64,000 nt of DNA, from positions 7,702,501-7,766,500 of the forward strand of contig CM076960.1 in NCBI GenBank assembly GCA_039566865.1, given 5' to 3'. Shown in pieces: positions 53,474-63,581 of this stretch. The first letter of the stretch is position 1; the number at the start of each line of letters is the position of its first letter. The position numbers and the translations under genes are program-made. The notes under the pieces were generated by a model, which did no database searches, had not been told where the DNA came from, and saw only the letters and a program-made list of their open reading frames with translations. The DNA is from Aurelia coerulea. Taxonomy: Eukaryota; Cnidaria; Scyphozoa; Semaeostomeae; Ulmaridae.

Positions 53474-53747
53474 CTGCAGCACTAATATAGTGCTATAAAA
53501 GAAGTTACTGGCAGAACTAAAGTTTTATGAGTGCAATACGATGAGTAGCAAAAGTACTTAATAATGTGTTTAATTGTAGCTATGCAGTTAAAGTACGTTA
53601 ATCCAGCTACTTTTTGTGTTTATATTTTGTTTTCTTTGAGAAAATAAACATTTAATTAATCGATGTTTGTTTATGCAGTAAAGCTAAAATTAAAGCTAAA
53701 ACTAAAGAAAATACCAATGTCTATAGTAATGTTTCCGAGAATGGTTG
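53474..53747 (+). repeat. Heavily scrambled monomer, 274 bp
   Basis: Between about 53521 and 53613 the monomer keeps its overall order but has many small insertions and swaps: TTTTATGAGTGCAATACGATGAG, AGTAGCAAAAGTACTTAATAATG, TGTTTAATTGTAGCTATGCAG and AATCCAGCTACTTTTTG. Most inserted words (CAGCTAC, ATGCAG, GTGTTTA) are motifs from elsewhere in the monomer. It is either a complex template-switch event or a consensus error in the assembly; the sequence alone cannot separate these. Confidence 0.7.
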
Positions 53748-55004
53748 CTGCAGCACTAATATAGTGCTATAAAAGAAGTTACTGGCAGAACTATAGTTTT
53801 AAAGAACGATGAGTGCAATACTCTTAATAATATGATATGCAGCTACTAAAGTACGTTAAACAACACTTTTTGTGTTTATATTTTGCTTTCTTTGAGAAAA
53901 TAAACATTTAATTGATCGATGTTTGTTTATGCAGTGAAGCTAAAATGAGACTAAAGAAAAAACTAATGTCTATAGTAATGTTTCGAAAAATAGTTGCTGC
54001 AGTACTAATATAGTGTTATAAAAGATGTTACTGGCAGAACTAAAGTTTTAAAGGACGATGAGTTCAATACTCTTTATAATATAAATTGTAGCTATTACAG
54101 TACGTTAATCAACACTTTTTGTGTTTATATTTTGTTTTCTTTGAGAAAATAAACATTTGCTTAATCGATGTTTGTTTATGCAGTAAAGCTAAAATGAGAC
54201 TAAAGAAAAAACTAATGTCTATATTAATGTTTCCAAGAATGGTTGCTGCAGCACTAATATAGTGCTATAAAAGAAGTTACTGGCGGAACTAAAGTTTTAA
54301 AGGACGATGAGTGCAATACTCTTTATAATATAAATTGTAGCTACTAAAGTAGGTTAAACAACACTTTTTGTGTTTATATTTTGTTTTCTTTGAGAAAATA
54401 AACATTTAATTAATCGATGTTTGTTTATGCAGTAAAGCTAAAATTAAAGCTAAAACTAAAGAAAATACCAATGTCTATAGTAATGTTTCCGAGAATGGTT
54501 GCTGCAGCATTAATATAGTGCTATAAAAGAAGTTACTGGCAGAACTATAGTTTTATGGGACGATGAGTGCAATACTCTTAATAATATAAATTGTAGCTAC
54601 TAAAGTACGTTAATCCAGACTTCATGTGTTTATATTTTGTTTTCTATGAGAAAATAAACATTTAATTAATCGATGTTTGTTTATGCAGTAAAGCTAAAAT
54701 TAAAGCTAAAGCTAAAGAAAAACCAATGTCTATAGTAATGTTTCAAAGAATGGTGGCTGCAGCACTAATATAGTGCTATAAAAGAAGTTACTGGCAGAAC
54801 TAAAGTTTTAAAGAACGATGAGTGCAATACTCTTTATAATATAAATTGTACCTACTAACTTACGTTAATCAACACTTTTTGTGTTGATATTTTGTTTTCT
54901 TTGAGAAAATAAACGCTTAATTAATCGATGTTTGTTTATGCAGTAAAGCTAAAATGAGACTAAAGAAAAAACTAATGTCTATAGTAATTTTTCAAAAATG
55001 GTTG

Positions 55005-55326
55005 CTGCAGCACTAATATAGTGCTATAAAAGAAGTTACTGTTAGAACTAAAGTTTTAAAGGACGATGAGTGCAATACTCTTTATAATATAAATTGTAGC
55101 TACTAAAGTACGTTAATCCAATTTTTGTGTTTATATTTTGTTTTCTTTGAGAAAATAAACATATAATTAATCGATGTTTGTTTGTGCAGTAAAGCTAAAA
55201 TGAGACTAAAGAAAAAGAGAAAATAAACATTTGCTTAATCGATGTTTGTTTATGCAGTAAAGCTAAAATTAAAGCTAAAACTAAAGAAAAAACTAATGTC
55301 TATAGTAATGTTTCCAAGAATGGTTG
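55005..55326 (+). repeat. Lengthened monomer, 322 bp, internal restart
   Basis: GAGACTAAAGAAAAAGAGAAAATAAAC (about 55203-55229) steps back from the end of one monomer to the AGAAAATAAAC segment, using an AAAGA/AGAAAA similarity. The hairpin's 3' arm, ATCGAT and GTTTATGCAG are present twice, and the second pass continues as an L monomer. The first pass carries the rare ATATAATTAATCG and GTTTGTGCAG. Confidence 0.8.
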
Positions 55327-58300
55327 CTGCAGCATTAATATAGTGCTATAAAAGAAGTTACTGGCAGAACTATAGTTTTATGGGACGATGAGTGCAATAC
55401 TCTTTATAATATAAATTGTAGCTATTAAAGTACGTTAATCAACACTTTTTGTGTTTATATTTTGTTTTCTTTGAGAAAATAAACATTTAATTAATCGATG
55501 TTTGTTTATGCAGTGAAGCTGAAATGAGACTAAAGAAAAAACTAATGTCTATATTAATGTTTCCAAGAATGGTTGCTGCAGCACTAATATAGTGCTATAA
55601 AAGAAGTTACTGGCAGAACTATAGTTTTAAAGGACGATGAGTGCAATACTCTTAATAATATGAATTGTAGCTACTAAAGTACGTTAATCAACACTTTTTG
55701 TGTTTATATTTTGTTTTCTTTGAGAAAATAAACATTTAATTAATCGATGTTTGTTTATGCAGTAAAGCTAAAATGAGACTAAAGAAAAAACTAATGTCTA
55801 TAGTAATGTTTCGAAAAATAGTTGCTGCAGTACTAATATAGTGTTATAAAAGATGTTACTGGCAGAACTAAAGTTTTAAAGGACGATGAGTGCAATACTC
55901 TTTATAATATAAATTGTAGCTACTAAAGTACGTTAATCCACACTTTTTGTGTTTATATTTTGTTTTCTTTGAGAAAATAAACATTTAATTAATCGATGTT
56001 TGTTTATGCAGTAAAGCTAAAATGAGACTAAAGAAAAAACTAATGTCTATAGTAATGTTTCCAAGAATGGTTGCTGCAGCACTAATATAGTGCTATAAAA
56101 GAAGTTACTGGCAGAACTATAGTTTTAAAGGACGATGAGTGCAATACTCTTAATAATATGAATTGTAGCTACTAAAGTACGTTAATCCACACTTTTTGTG
56201 TTTATATTTTGTTTTCTTTGAGAAAATAAACATTTAATTAATCGATGTTTGTTTATGCAGTAAAGCTAAAATGAGACTAAAGAAAAAACTAATGTCTATA
56301 TTAATGTTTCCAAGAATGGTTGCTGCAGCACTAATATAGTGCTATAAAAGAAGTTACTGGCAGAACTATAGTTTTAAAGGACGATGAGTGCAATACTCTT
56401 AATAATATGAATTGTAGCTACTAAAGTACGTTAAACAACACTTTTTGTGTTTATATTTTGCTTCCTTTGAGAAAATAAACATTTAATTGATCGATGTTTG
56501 TTTACGCAGTGAAGCTAAAATGAGACTAAAGAAAAAACTAATGTCTATAGTAATGTTTCGAAAAATAGTTGCTGCAGTACTAATATAGTGTTATAAAAGA
56601 TGTTACTGGCAGAACTAAAGTTTTAAAGGACGATGAGTGCAATACTCTTTATAATATAAATTGTAGCTATTAAAGTACGTTAATCAACACTTTTTGTGTT
56701 TATATTTTGTTTTCTTTGAGAAAATAAACATTTAATTAATCGATGTTTGTTTATGCAGTAAAGCTAAAATGAGACTAAAGAAAAAACTAATGTCTATAGT
56801 AATGTTTCCAAGAATGGTTGCTGCAGCACTAATATAGTGCTATAAAAGAAGTTACTGGCAGAACTAAAGTTTTAAAGGACGATGAGTGCAATACTCTTAA
56901 TAGTATAAATGGTAGCTAATAAAGTACATCAATCCACACTTTTTGTGTTTATATTTTGTTTTCTTTGAGAAAATAAACATTTAATTAATCGATGTTTGTT
57001 TATGCAGTAAAGCTAAAATGAGACTAAAGAAAAAACTAATGTCTATAGTAATGTTTCCAAGAATGGTTGCTGCAGCACTAATATAGTGCTATAAAAGAAG
57101 TTACTGGCAGAACTATAGTTTTAAAGGACGATGAGTGCAATACTCTTTATAATATAAATTGTAGCTACTAAAGTACGTTAATCAACACTTTTTGTGTTTA
57201 TATTTTGTTTTCTTTGAGAAAATAAACATTTAATTAATCGATGTTTGTTTATGCAGTAAAGCTAAAATGAGACTAAAGAAAAAACTAATGTCTATATTAA
57301 TGTTTCCAAGAATGGTTGCTGCAGCACTAATATAGTGCTATAAAAGAAGTTACTGGCAGAACTATAGTTTTATGGGACGATGAGTGCAATACTCTTAATA
57401 ATATAAATTGTAGCTACTAAAGTAGGTTAAACAACACTTTTTGTGTTTATATTTTGTTTTCTTTGAGAAAATAAACATTTAATTAATCGATGTTTGTTTA
57501 TGCAGTAAAGCTAAAATGAGACTAAAGAAAAAACTAAAGTCTATAGTAATTTTTACAAGAATGGTTGATGCAGCACTAATATAGTGCTATAAAAGAAGTT
57601 ACTGGCAGAACTATAGTTTTATGGGACGATGAGTGCAATACTCTTAATAATATGAATTGTAGCTACTAAAGTACGTTAATCCACACTTTTTGTGTTTATA
57701 TTTTGTTTTCTTTGAGAAAATAAACATTTAATTAATCGATGTTTGTTTATGCAGTAAAGCTAAAATTAAAGCTAAAACTAAAGAAAATACCAATGTCTAT
57801 AGTAATGTTTCCGAGAATGGTTGCTGCAGCACTAATATAGTGCTATAAAAGAAGTTACTGGCAGAACTATAGTTTTAAGGACGATGAGTGCAATACCATT
57901 AATAATATAAATTGTAGCTACTAAAGTACGTTAATCAACACTTTTTGTGTTTATATTTTGTTTTCTTTGAGAAAATAAACATTTAATTAATCGATGTTTG
58001 TTTATGCAGTAAAGCTAAAATGAGACTAAAGAAAAAACTAATGTCTATAGTAATGTTTCCAAGAATGGTTGCTGCAGCACTAATATAGTACTATAAAAGA
58101 AGTTACTGGCAGAACTAAGTTTTAAAGGACGATGAGTGCAATACTCTTTATAATATAAATTGTAGCTACTAAAGTACGTTAATCCACACTTTTTGTGTTT
58201 ATATTTTGTTTTCTTTGAGAAAATAAACATTTAATTAATCGATGTTTGTTTATGCAGTAAAGCTAAAATGAGACTAAAGAAAAAACTAATGTCTATAGTA

Positions 58301-60314
58301 ATGTTTCCAAGAATGGTTGCTGCAGCACTAATATAGTGCTATAAAAGAAGTTACTGGCAGAACTATAGTTTTAAAGGACGATGAGTGCAATACTCTTTAT
58401 AATATAAATAGTAGCTACTAAAGTACGTTAATCCACACTTTTAGTGTTTACATTTTGTTTTCTTTCAGAAAATAAAAATTTAATTGATCGATGTTTGTTT
58501 ATGCAGTGAAGCTAAAATGAGACTAAAGAAAAAACTAATGTCTATAGTAATGTTTCGAAAAATAGTTGCTGCAGTACTAATATAGTGTTATAAAAGATGT
58601 TACTGGCAGAACTAAAGTTTTAAAGGACGATGAGTGCAATACTCTTTATAATATAAATTGTAGCTACTAAAGTACGTTAATCCACACTTTTTGTGTTTAT
58701 ATTTTGTTTTCTTTGAGAAAATAAACATTTAATTAATCGATGTTTGTTTATGCAGTAAAGCTAAAATGAGACTAAAGAAAAAACTAATGTCTATATTAAT
58801 GTTTCCAAGAATGGTTGCTGCAGCACTAATATAGTGCTATAAAAGAAGTTACTGGCAGAACTATAGTTTTAAAGGACAATGAGTGCAATACTATATAATA
58901 TAAATTGTAGCTACTAAAGTACGTTAATCCACACTTTTTGTGTTTATATTTTGTTTTCTTTGAGAAAATAAACATTTAATTAATCGATGTTTGTTTATGC
59001 AGTAAAGCTAAAATGAGACTAAAGAAAAAACTAATGTCTATAGTAATGTTTCCAAGAATGGTTGCTGCAGCACTAATATAGTGCTATAAAAGAAGTTACT
59101 GGCAGAACTATAGTTTTAAAGGACGATGAGTGCAATACTCTTTATAATATAAATTGTAGCTACTAAAGTACGTTAATCAACACTTTTTGTGTTTATATTT
59201 TGTTTTCTTTGAGAAAATAAACATTTAATTAATCGATGTTTGTTTATGCAGTAAAGCTAAAATGAGACTAAAGAAAAAACTAATGTCTATATTAATGTTT
59301 CCAAGAATGGTTGCTGCAGCACTAATATAGTGCTATAAAAGAAGTTACTGGCAGAACTATAGTTTTAAAGGACGATGAGTGCAATACTCTTTATAATATA
59401 AATTGTAGCTACTAAAGTACGTTAAACAACACTTTTTGTGTTTATATTTTGCTTCCTTTGAGAAAATAGACATTTAATTGATCGATGTTTGTTTACGCAG
59501 TGAAGCTAAAATGAGACGAAAGAAAAAACTAATGTCTATATTAATGTTTCCAAGAATGGTTGCTGCAGCACTAATATAGTGCTATAAAAGAAGTTACTGG
59601 CAGAACTATAGTTTTAAAGGACGATGAGTGCAATACTCTTAATAATATGAATTGTAGCTACTAAAGTACGTTAATCAACACTTTTTGTGTTTATATTTTG
59701 TTTTCTTTGAGAAAATAAACATTTAATTAATCGATGTTTGTTTATGCAGTAAAGCTAAAATTGCTAAGACTAAAGAAAATACCAATGTCTATAGTAATGT
59801 TTCCAAGAATGGTTGCTGCAGCACTAATATAGAGCTATAAAAGAAGTTACTGGCAGAACTATAGTTTTATGGGACGATGAGTGCAATACTCTTAATAATA
59901 TGAATTGCAGCTACTAAAGTACGTTAATCCACACTTTTTGTGTTTATATTTTGTTTTCTTTGAGAAAATAAACATTTAATTAATCGATGTTTGTTTATGC
60001 AGTAAAGCTAAAATGAGACTAAAGAAAAAACCAATGTCTATAGTAATGTTTCCGAAGAATAGTTGCTGCAGTACTAATATAGTGCTATAAAAGAAGTTAC
60101 TGGCAGAACTAAAGTTTTAAAGGACGATGAGTGCAATACTCTTTATAATATAAATTGTAGCTACTAAAGTACGTTAATCAACACTTTTTGTGTTTATATT
60201 TTGTTTTCTTTGAGAAAATAAACATTTAATTGATCGATGTTTGTTTATGCAGTAAAGCTAAAATGAGACTAAAGAAAAAACTAAAGTCTATAGTAATTTT
60301 TACAAGAATGGTTG

Positions 60315-60586
60315 ATGCAGCACTAATATAGTGCTATAAAAGAAGTTACTGGCAGAACTAAAGTTTTAAAGGACGATGAGTGCAATACTCTTTGAGAAAA
60401 TAATATGAATTGCAGCTACTAAAGTACGTTAATCTTTATAATATAACACTTTTTGTGTTTATATTTTGTTTTCTTTGAGAAAATAAACATTTGCTTAATC
60501 GATGTTTGTTTATGCAGTAAAGCTAAAATTAAAGCTAAAACTAAAGAAAATACCAATGTCTATAGTAATGTTTCCGAGAATGGTTG
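60315..60586 (+). repeat. Monomer with swapped words, 272 bp
   Basis: The PstI site at the left is lost (GTTGATGCAGC, a variant also near 30290 and 57567). CAATACTCTTTGAGAAAATAATATG (about 60385-60406) inserts GAGAAAA after CTCTTT. Further on, GTTAATC-TTTATAATATA-ACAC (about 60428-60448) holds the TTTATAATATA word that belongs after CTCTTT. The two changes look like an exchange at the shared word CTTT. Confidence 0.75.
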
Positions 60587-62825
60587 CTGCAGCACTAATA
60601 TAGTGCTATAAAAGAAGTTACTGGCAGAACTATAGTTTTATGGGACGATGAGTGCAATACCCTTAATAATATGAATTGCAGCTACTAAAGTACGTTAAAC
60701 AACACTTTTTGTGTTTATATTTTGCTTTCTTTGAGAAAATAAACATTTAATTGATCGATGTTTGTTTATGCAGTGAAGCTAAAATGAGACTAAAGAAAAA
60801 ACTAATGTCTATAGTAATGTTTCGAAAAATAGTTGCTGCAGTACTAATATAGTGTTATAAAAGATGTTACTGGCAGAACTAAAGTTTTAAAGGACGATGA
60901 GTGCAATACTCTTTATAATATAAATTGTAGCTACTAAAGTACGTTAATCAACACTTTTTGTGTTTATATTTTGTTTTCTTTGAGAAAATAAACATTTAAT
61001 TAATCGATGTTTGTTTATGCAGTAAAGCTAAAATGAGACTAAAGAAAAAACTAATGTCTATAGTAATGTTTCGAAAAATAGTTGCTGCAGTACTAATATA
61101 GTGTTATAAAAGATGTTACTGGCAGAACTAAGTTTTTAAGGACGATGAGTGCAATACTCTTTATAATATAAATTGTAGCTACTAAAGTACGTTAATCAAC
61201 ACTTTTTGTGTTTATATTTTGTTTTCTTTGAGAAAATAAACATTTAATTAATCGATGTTTGTTTATGCAGTAAAGCTAAAATGAGACTAAAGAAAAAAAC
61301 TAATGTCTATAGTAATGTTTCCAAGAATGGTTGCTGCAGCACTAATATAGTGCTATAAAAGAAGTTACTGGCAGAACTAAAGTTTTAAAGAACGATGAGT
61401 GCAATACCCTTTATAATATAAATTGTAGCTACTAAAGTACGTTAATCCACACTTTTTGTGTTTATATTTTGTTTTCTTTGAGAAAATAAACATTTAATTA
61501 ATCGATGTTTGTTTATGCAGTAAAGCTAAAATGAGACTAAAGAAAAAACTAATGTCTATAGTAATGTTTCCAAGAATGGTTGCTGCAGCACTAATATAAT
61601 GCTATAAAAGAAGTTACTGGCAGAACTAAAGTTTTAAAGGACGATGAATGCAATACTCTTAATAATATGAATTGTAGCTACTAAAGTACGTTAAACAACA
61701 CTTTTTGTGTTTATATTTTGTTTTCTTTGAGAAAATAAACATTTAATTGATCGATGTTTGTTTATGCAGTGAAGCTAAAATGAGACTAAAGAAAAAACTA
61801 ATGTCTATAGTAATGTTTCGAAAAATAGTTGCTGCAGTACTAATATAGTGTTATAAAAGATGTTACTGGCAGAACTAAAGTTTTAAAGGACGATGAGTGC
61901 AATACTCTTTATAATATAAATTGTAGCTACTAAAGTACGTTAATCCACACTTTTTGTGTTTATATTTTGTTTTCTTTGAGAAAATAAACATTTAATTAAT
62001 CGATGTTTGTTTATGCAGTAAAGCTAAAATGAGACTAAAGAAAAAACTAATGTCTATAGTAATGTTTCGAAAAATAGTTGCTGCAGTACTAATATAGTGT
62101 TATAAAAGATGTTACTGGCAGAACTAAAGTTTTAAAGGACGATGAGTTCAATACTCTTTATAATATAAATTGTAGCTATTAAAGTACGTTAATCCACACT
62201 TTTTGTGTTTATATTTTGTTTTCTTTGAGAAAATAAACATTTAATTAATCGATGTTTGTTTATGCAGTAAAGCTAAAATGAGACTAAAGAAAAAACTAAT
62301 GTCTATAGTAATGTTTCGAAAAATTGTTGCTGCAGTACTAATATAGTGTTATAAAAGATGTTACTGGCAGGACTAAAGTTTCAAAGGACGATGAGTGCAA
62401 TACTCTTTATAATATAAATTGTAGCTATTAAAGTACGTTAATCAACACTTTTTGTGTTTATATTTTGTTTTCTTTGAGAAAATAAACATTTCCTTAATCG
62501 ATGTTTGTTTATGCAGTAAAGCTAAAATGAGACTAAAGAAAAAACTAATGTCTATATTAATGTTTCCAAGAATGGTTGCTGCAGCACTAATATAGTGCTA
62601 TAAAAGAAGTTACTGGCAGAACTAAAGTTTTAAAGGACGATGAGTGCAATACTCCTTATAATATAAATTGTAGCTACTAAAGTACGTTAATCCACACTTT
62701 TTGTGTTTATATTTTGTTTTCTTTGAGAAAATAAACATTTAATTAATCGATGTTTGTTTATGCAGTAAAGCTAAAATGAGACTAAAGAAAAAACTAATGT
62801 CTATAGTAATGTTTCCAAGAATGGT

Positions 62826-62847
62826 TGCTGCAGCACTAATATAGTGC
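62826..62847. other. overlapping palindrome and dyad at the PstI site (example copy)
   Basis: TGCTGCAGCA (62826-62835) is a perfect 10-bp palindrome. It overlaps GCACTAATATAGTGC (62833-62847), a perfect 6-bp inverted repeat around a 3-base loop. The pair occurs in most B-type monomers. In A-type copies the outer pairs are weakened (TACTAATATAGTGTT or CAATAATATAGTGTT), while the subtype GCACTAATTTAGTGC changes only the loop and keeps both arms. The composite monomers read GCACTAATATACTGC, which breaks one pair. It could be a protein-binding site or a cruciform; neither is shown by the sequence. Confidence 0.85.
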
Positions 62848-62855
62848 TATAAAAG
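62848..62855 (+). promoter_or_regulatory. TATA-box-like TATAAAAG in each monomer (example copy)
   Basis: TATAAAAG fits the eukaryotic TATA-box consensus and directly abuts the 15-bp dyad. It is kept in both A-type (GTTATAAAAGATG) and B-type (GCTATAAAAGAAG) copies. Some A-type copies change it to TATAATAG, and others read TATAAAAAAG. In a 28% GC repeat such a match can arise by chance and then be multiplied by amplification, so promoter activity is only a possibility. Confidence 0.3.
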
Positions 62856-62952
62856 AAGTTACTGGCAGAACTATAGTTTTAAAGGACGATGAGTGCAATA
62901 CTCTTAATAATATGAATTGTAGCTACTAAAGTACGTTAATCCACACTTTTTG

Positions 62953-62986
62953 TGTTTATATTTTGTTTTCTTTGAGAAAATAAACA
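62953..62986. other. bulged hairpin potential around TTTTCT-TTG-AGAAAA (example copy)
   Basis: TGTTTA (62953-62958) pairs with TAAACA (62981-62986), and TTTTCT (62966-62971) pairs with AGAAAA (62975-62980) around the loop TTG. The result is a 12-bp stem with a 7-base bulge on the 5' side. The A-type form TTTTCTTTAAGAAAA and its variant TTTTCTTAAAGAAAA both keep the arms self-complementary, lengthening them to 7 bp with a one-base centre. This is one of the most constant parts of the monomer. The 3' arm contains AATAAA (62979-62984), the usual polyadenylation hexamer. Confidence 0.7.
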
Positions 62987-63325
62987 TTTAATTGATCGAT
63001 GTTTGTTTATGCAGTAAAGCTAAAATGAGACTAAAGAAAAAACTAATGTCTATAGTAATGTTTCCAAGAATGGTTGCTGCAGCACTAATATAGTGTTATA
63101 AAAGATGTTACTGGCAGAACTAAAGTTTTAAAGGACGATGAGTGCAATACTCTTTATAATATAAATTGTAGCTATTAAAGTACGTTAATCAACACTTTTT
63201 GTGTTTATATTTTGTTTTCTTTGAGAAAATAAACATTTAATTAATCGATGTTTGTTTATGCAGTAAAGCTAAAATGAGACTAAAGAAAAAACTAATGTCT
63301 ATATTAATGTTTCCAAGAATGGTTG

Positions 63326-63581
63326 CTGCAGCACTAATATAGTGCTATAAAAGAAGTTACTGGCAGAACTATAGTTTTATGGGACGATGAGTGCAATACT
63401 CTTAATAATATGAATTGCAGCTACTAAAGTACGTTAATCCACACTTTTTGTGTTTATATTTTGTTTACTTTGAGAAAATAAACATTTAATTAATCGATGT
63501 TTGTTTATGCAGTAAAGCTAAAATTAAAGCTAAAACTAAAGAAAAAACTAATGTCTATAGTAATGTTTCCAAGAATGGTTG
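63326..63581 (+). repeat. reference long (L) monomer, 256 bp
   Basis: PstI-to-PstI distance is 256 bp. The extra bases lie where S monomers read ATGAGAC: the L form reads ATTAAAGCTAAAACTAAAG, an expansion of a short TAAAGC/TAAAAC motif already present just upstream (AGTAAAGCTAAAA). L monomers are scattered through B and B'. In A-type arrays a relative with GCTAAAGCAAAAG is regularly paired with ACCAATGTC or ACCAATATC and GTATCCGAGAATGG. The S/L difference is therefore a useful haplotype marker within higher-order units. The likely origin is slippage in the TAAAGC motif; this is inference. Confidence 0.9.

Larger units (their letters stand above)
62828..63076 (+). repeat. reference short (S) monomer, B-type, 249 bp
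   Basis: This is a clean example of the commonest unit, taken from PstI site to PstI site. In order it holds the PstI palindrome, a 15-bp dyad, TATAAAAG, a segment with GACGATGAGTGCAATACTC, a CACACTTTTTGTG stretch, a T-rich/A-rich hairpin around TTTTCT-TTG-AGAAAA, an ATCGAT site, TGTTTATGCAGT, then AAAATGAGACTAAAG and GTTTCCAAGAATGG before the next PstI site. Three CpG-containing motifs recur in most copies (GACGAT, TACGTT, ATCGAT). The S form is defined by ATGAGACTAAAG where the long form carries an insertion. No open reading frame runs through it. Confidence 0.95.

Noticed and set aside
62953..62965. Match to the budding-yeast replication origin consensus in GTTTATATTTT (10 of 11 positions).
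   Set aside because: That consensus is specific to Saccharomyces relatives, and such T-rich matches are expected at this base composition. The 249-bp satellite array does not resemble a yeast chromosome.
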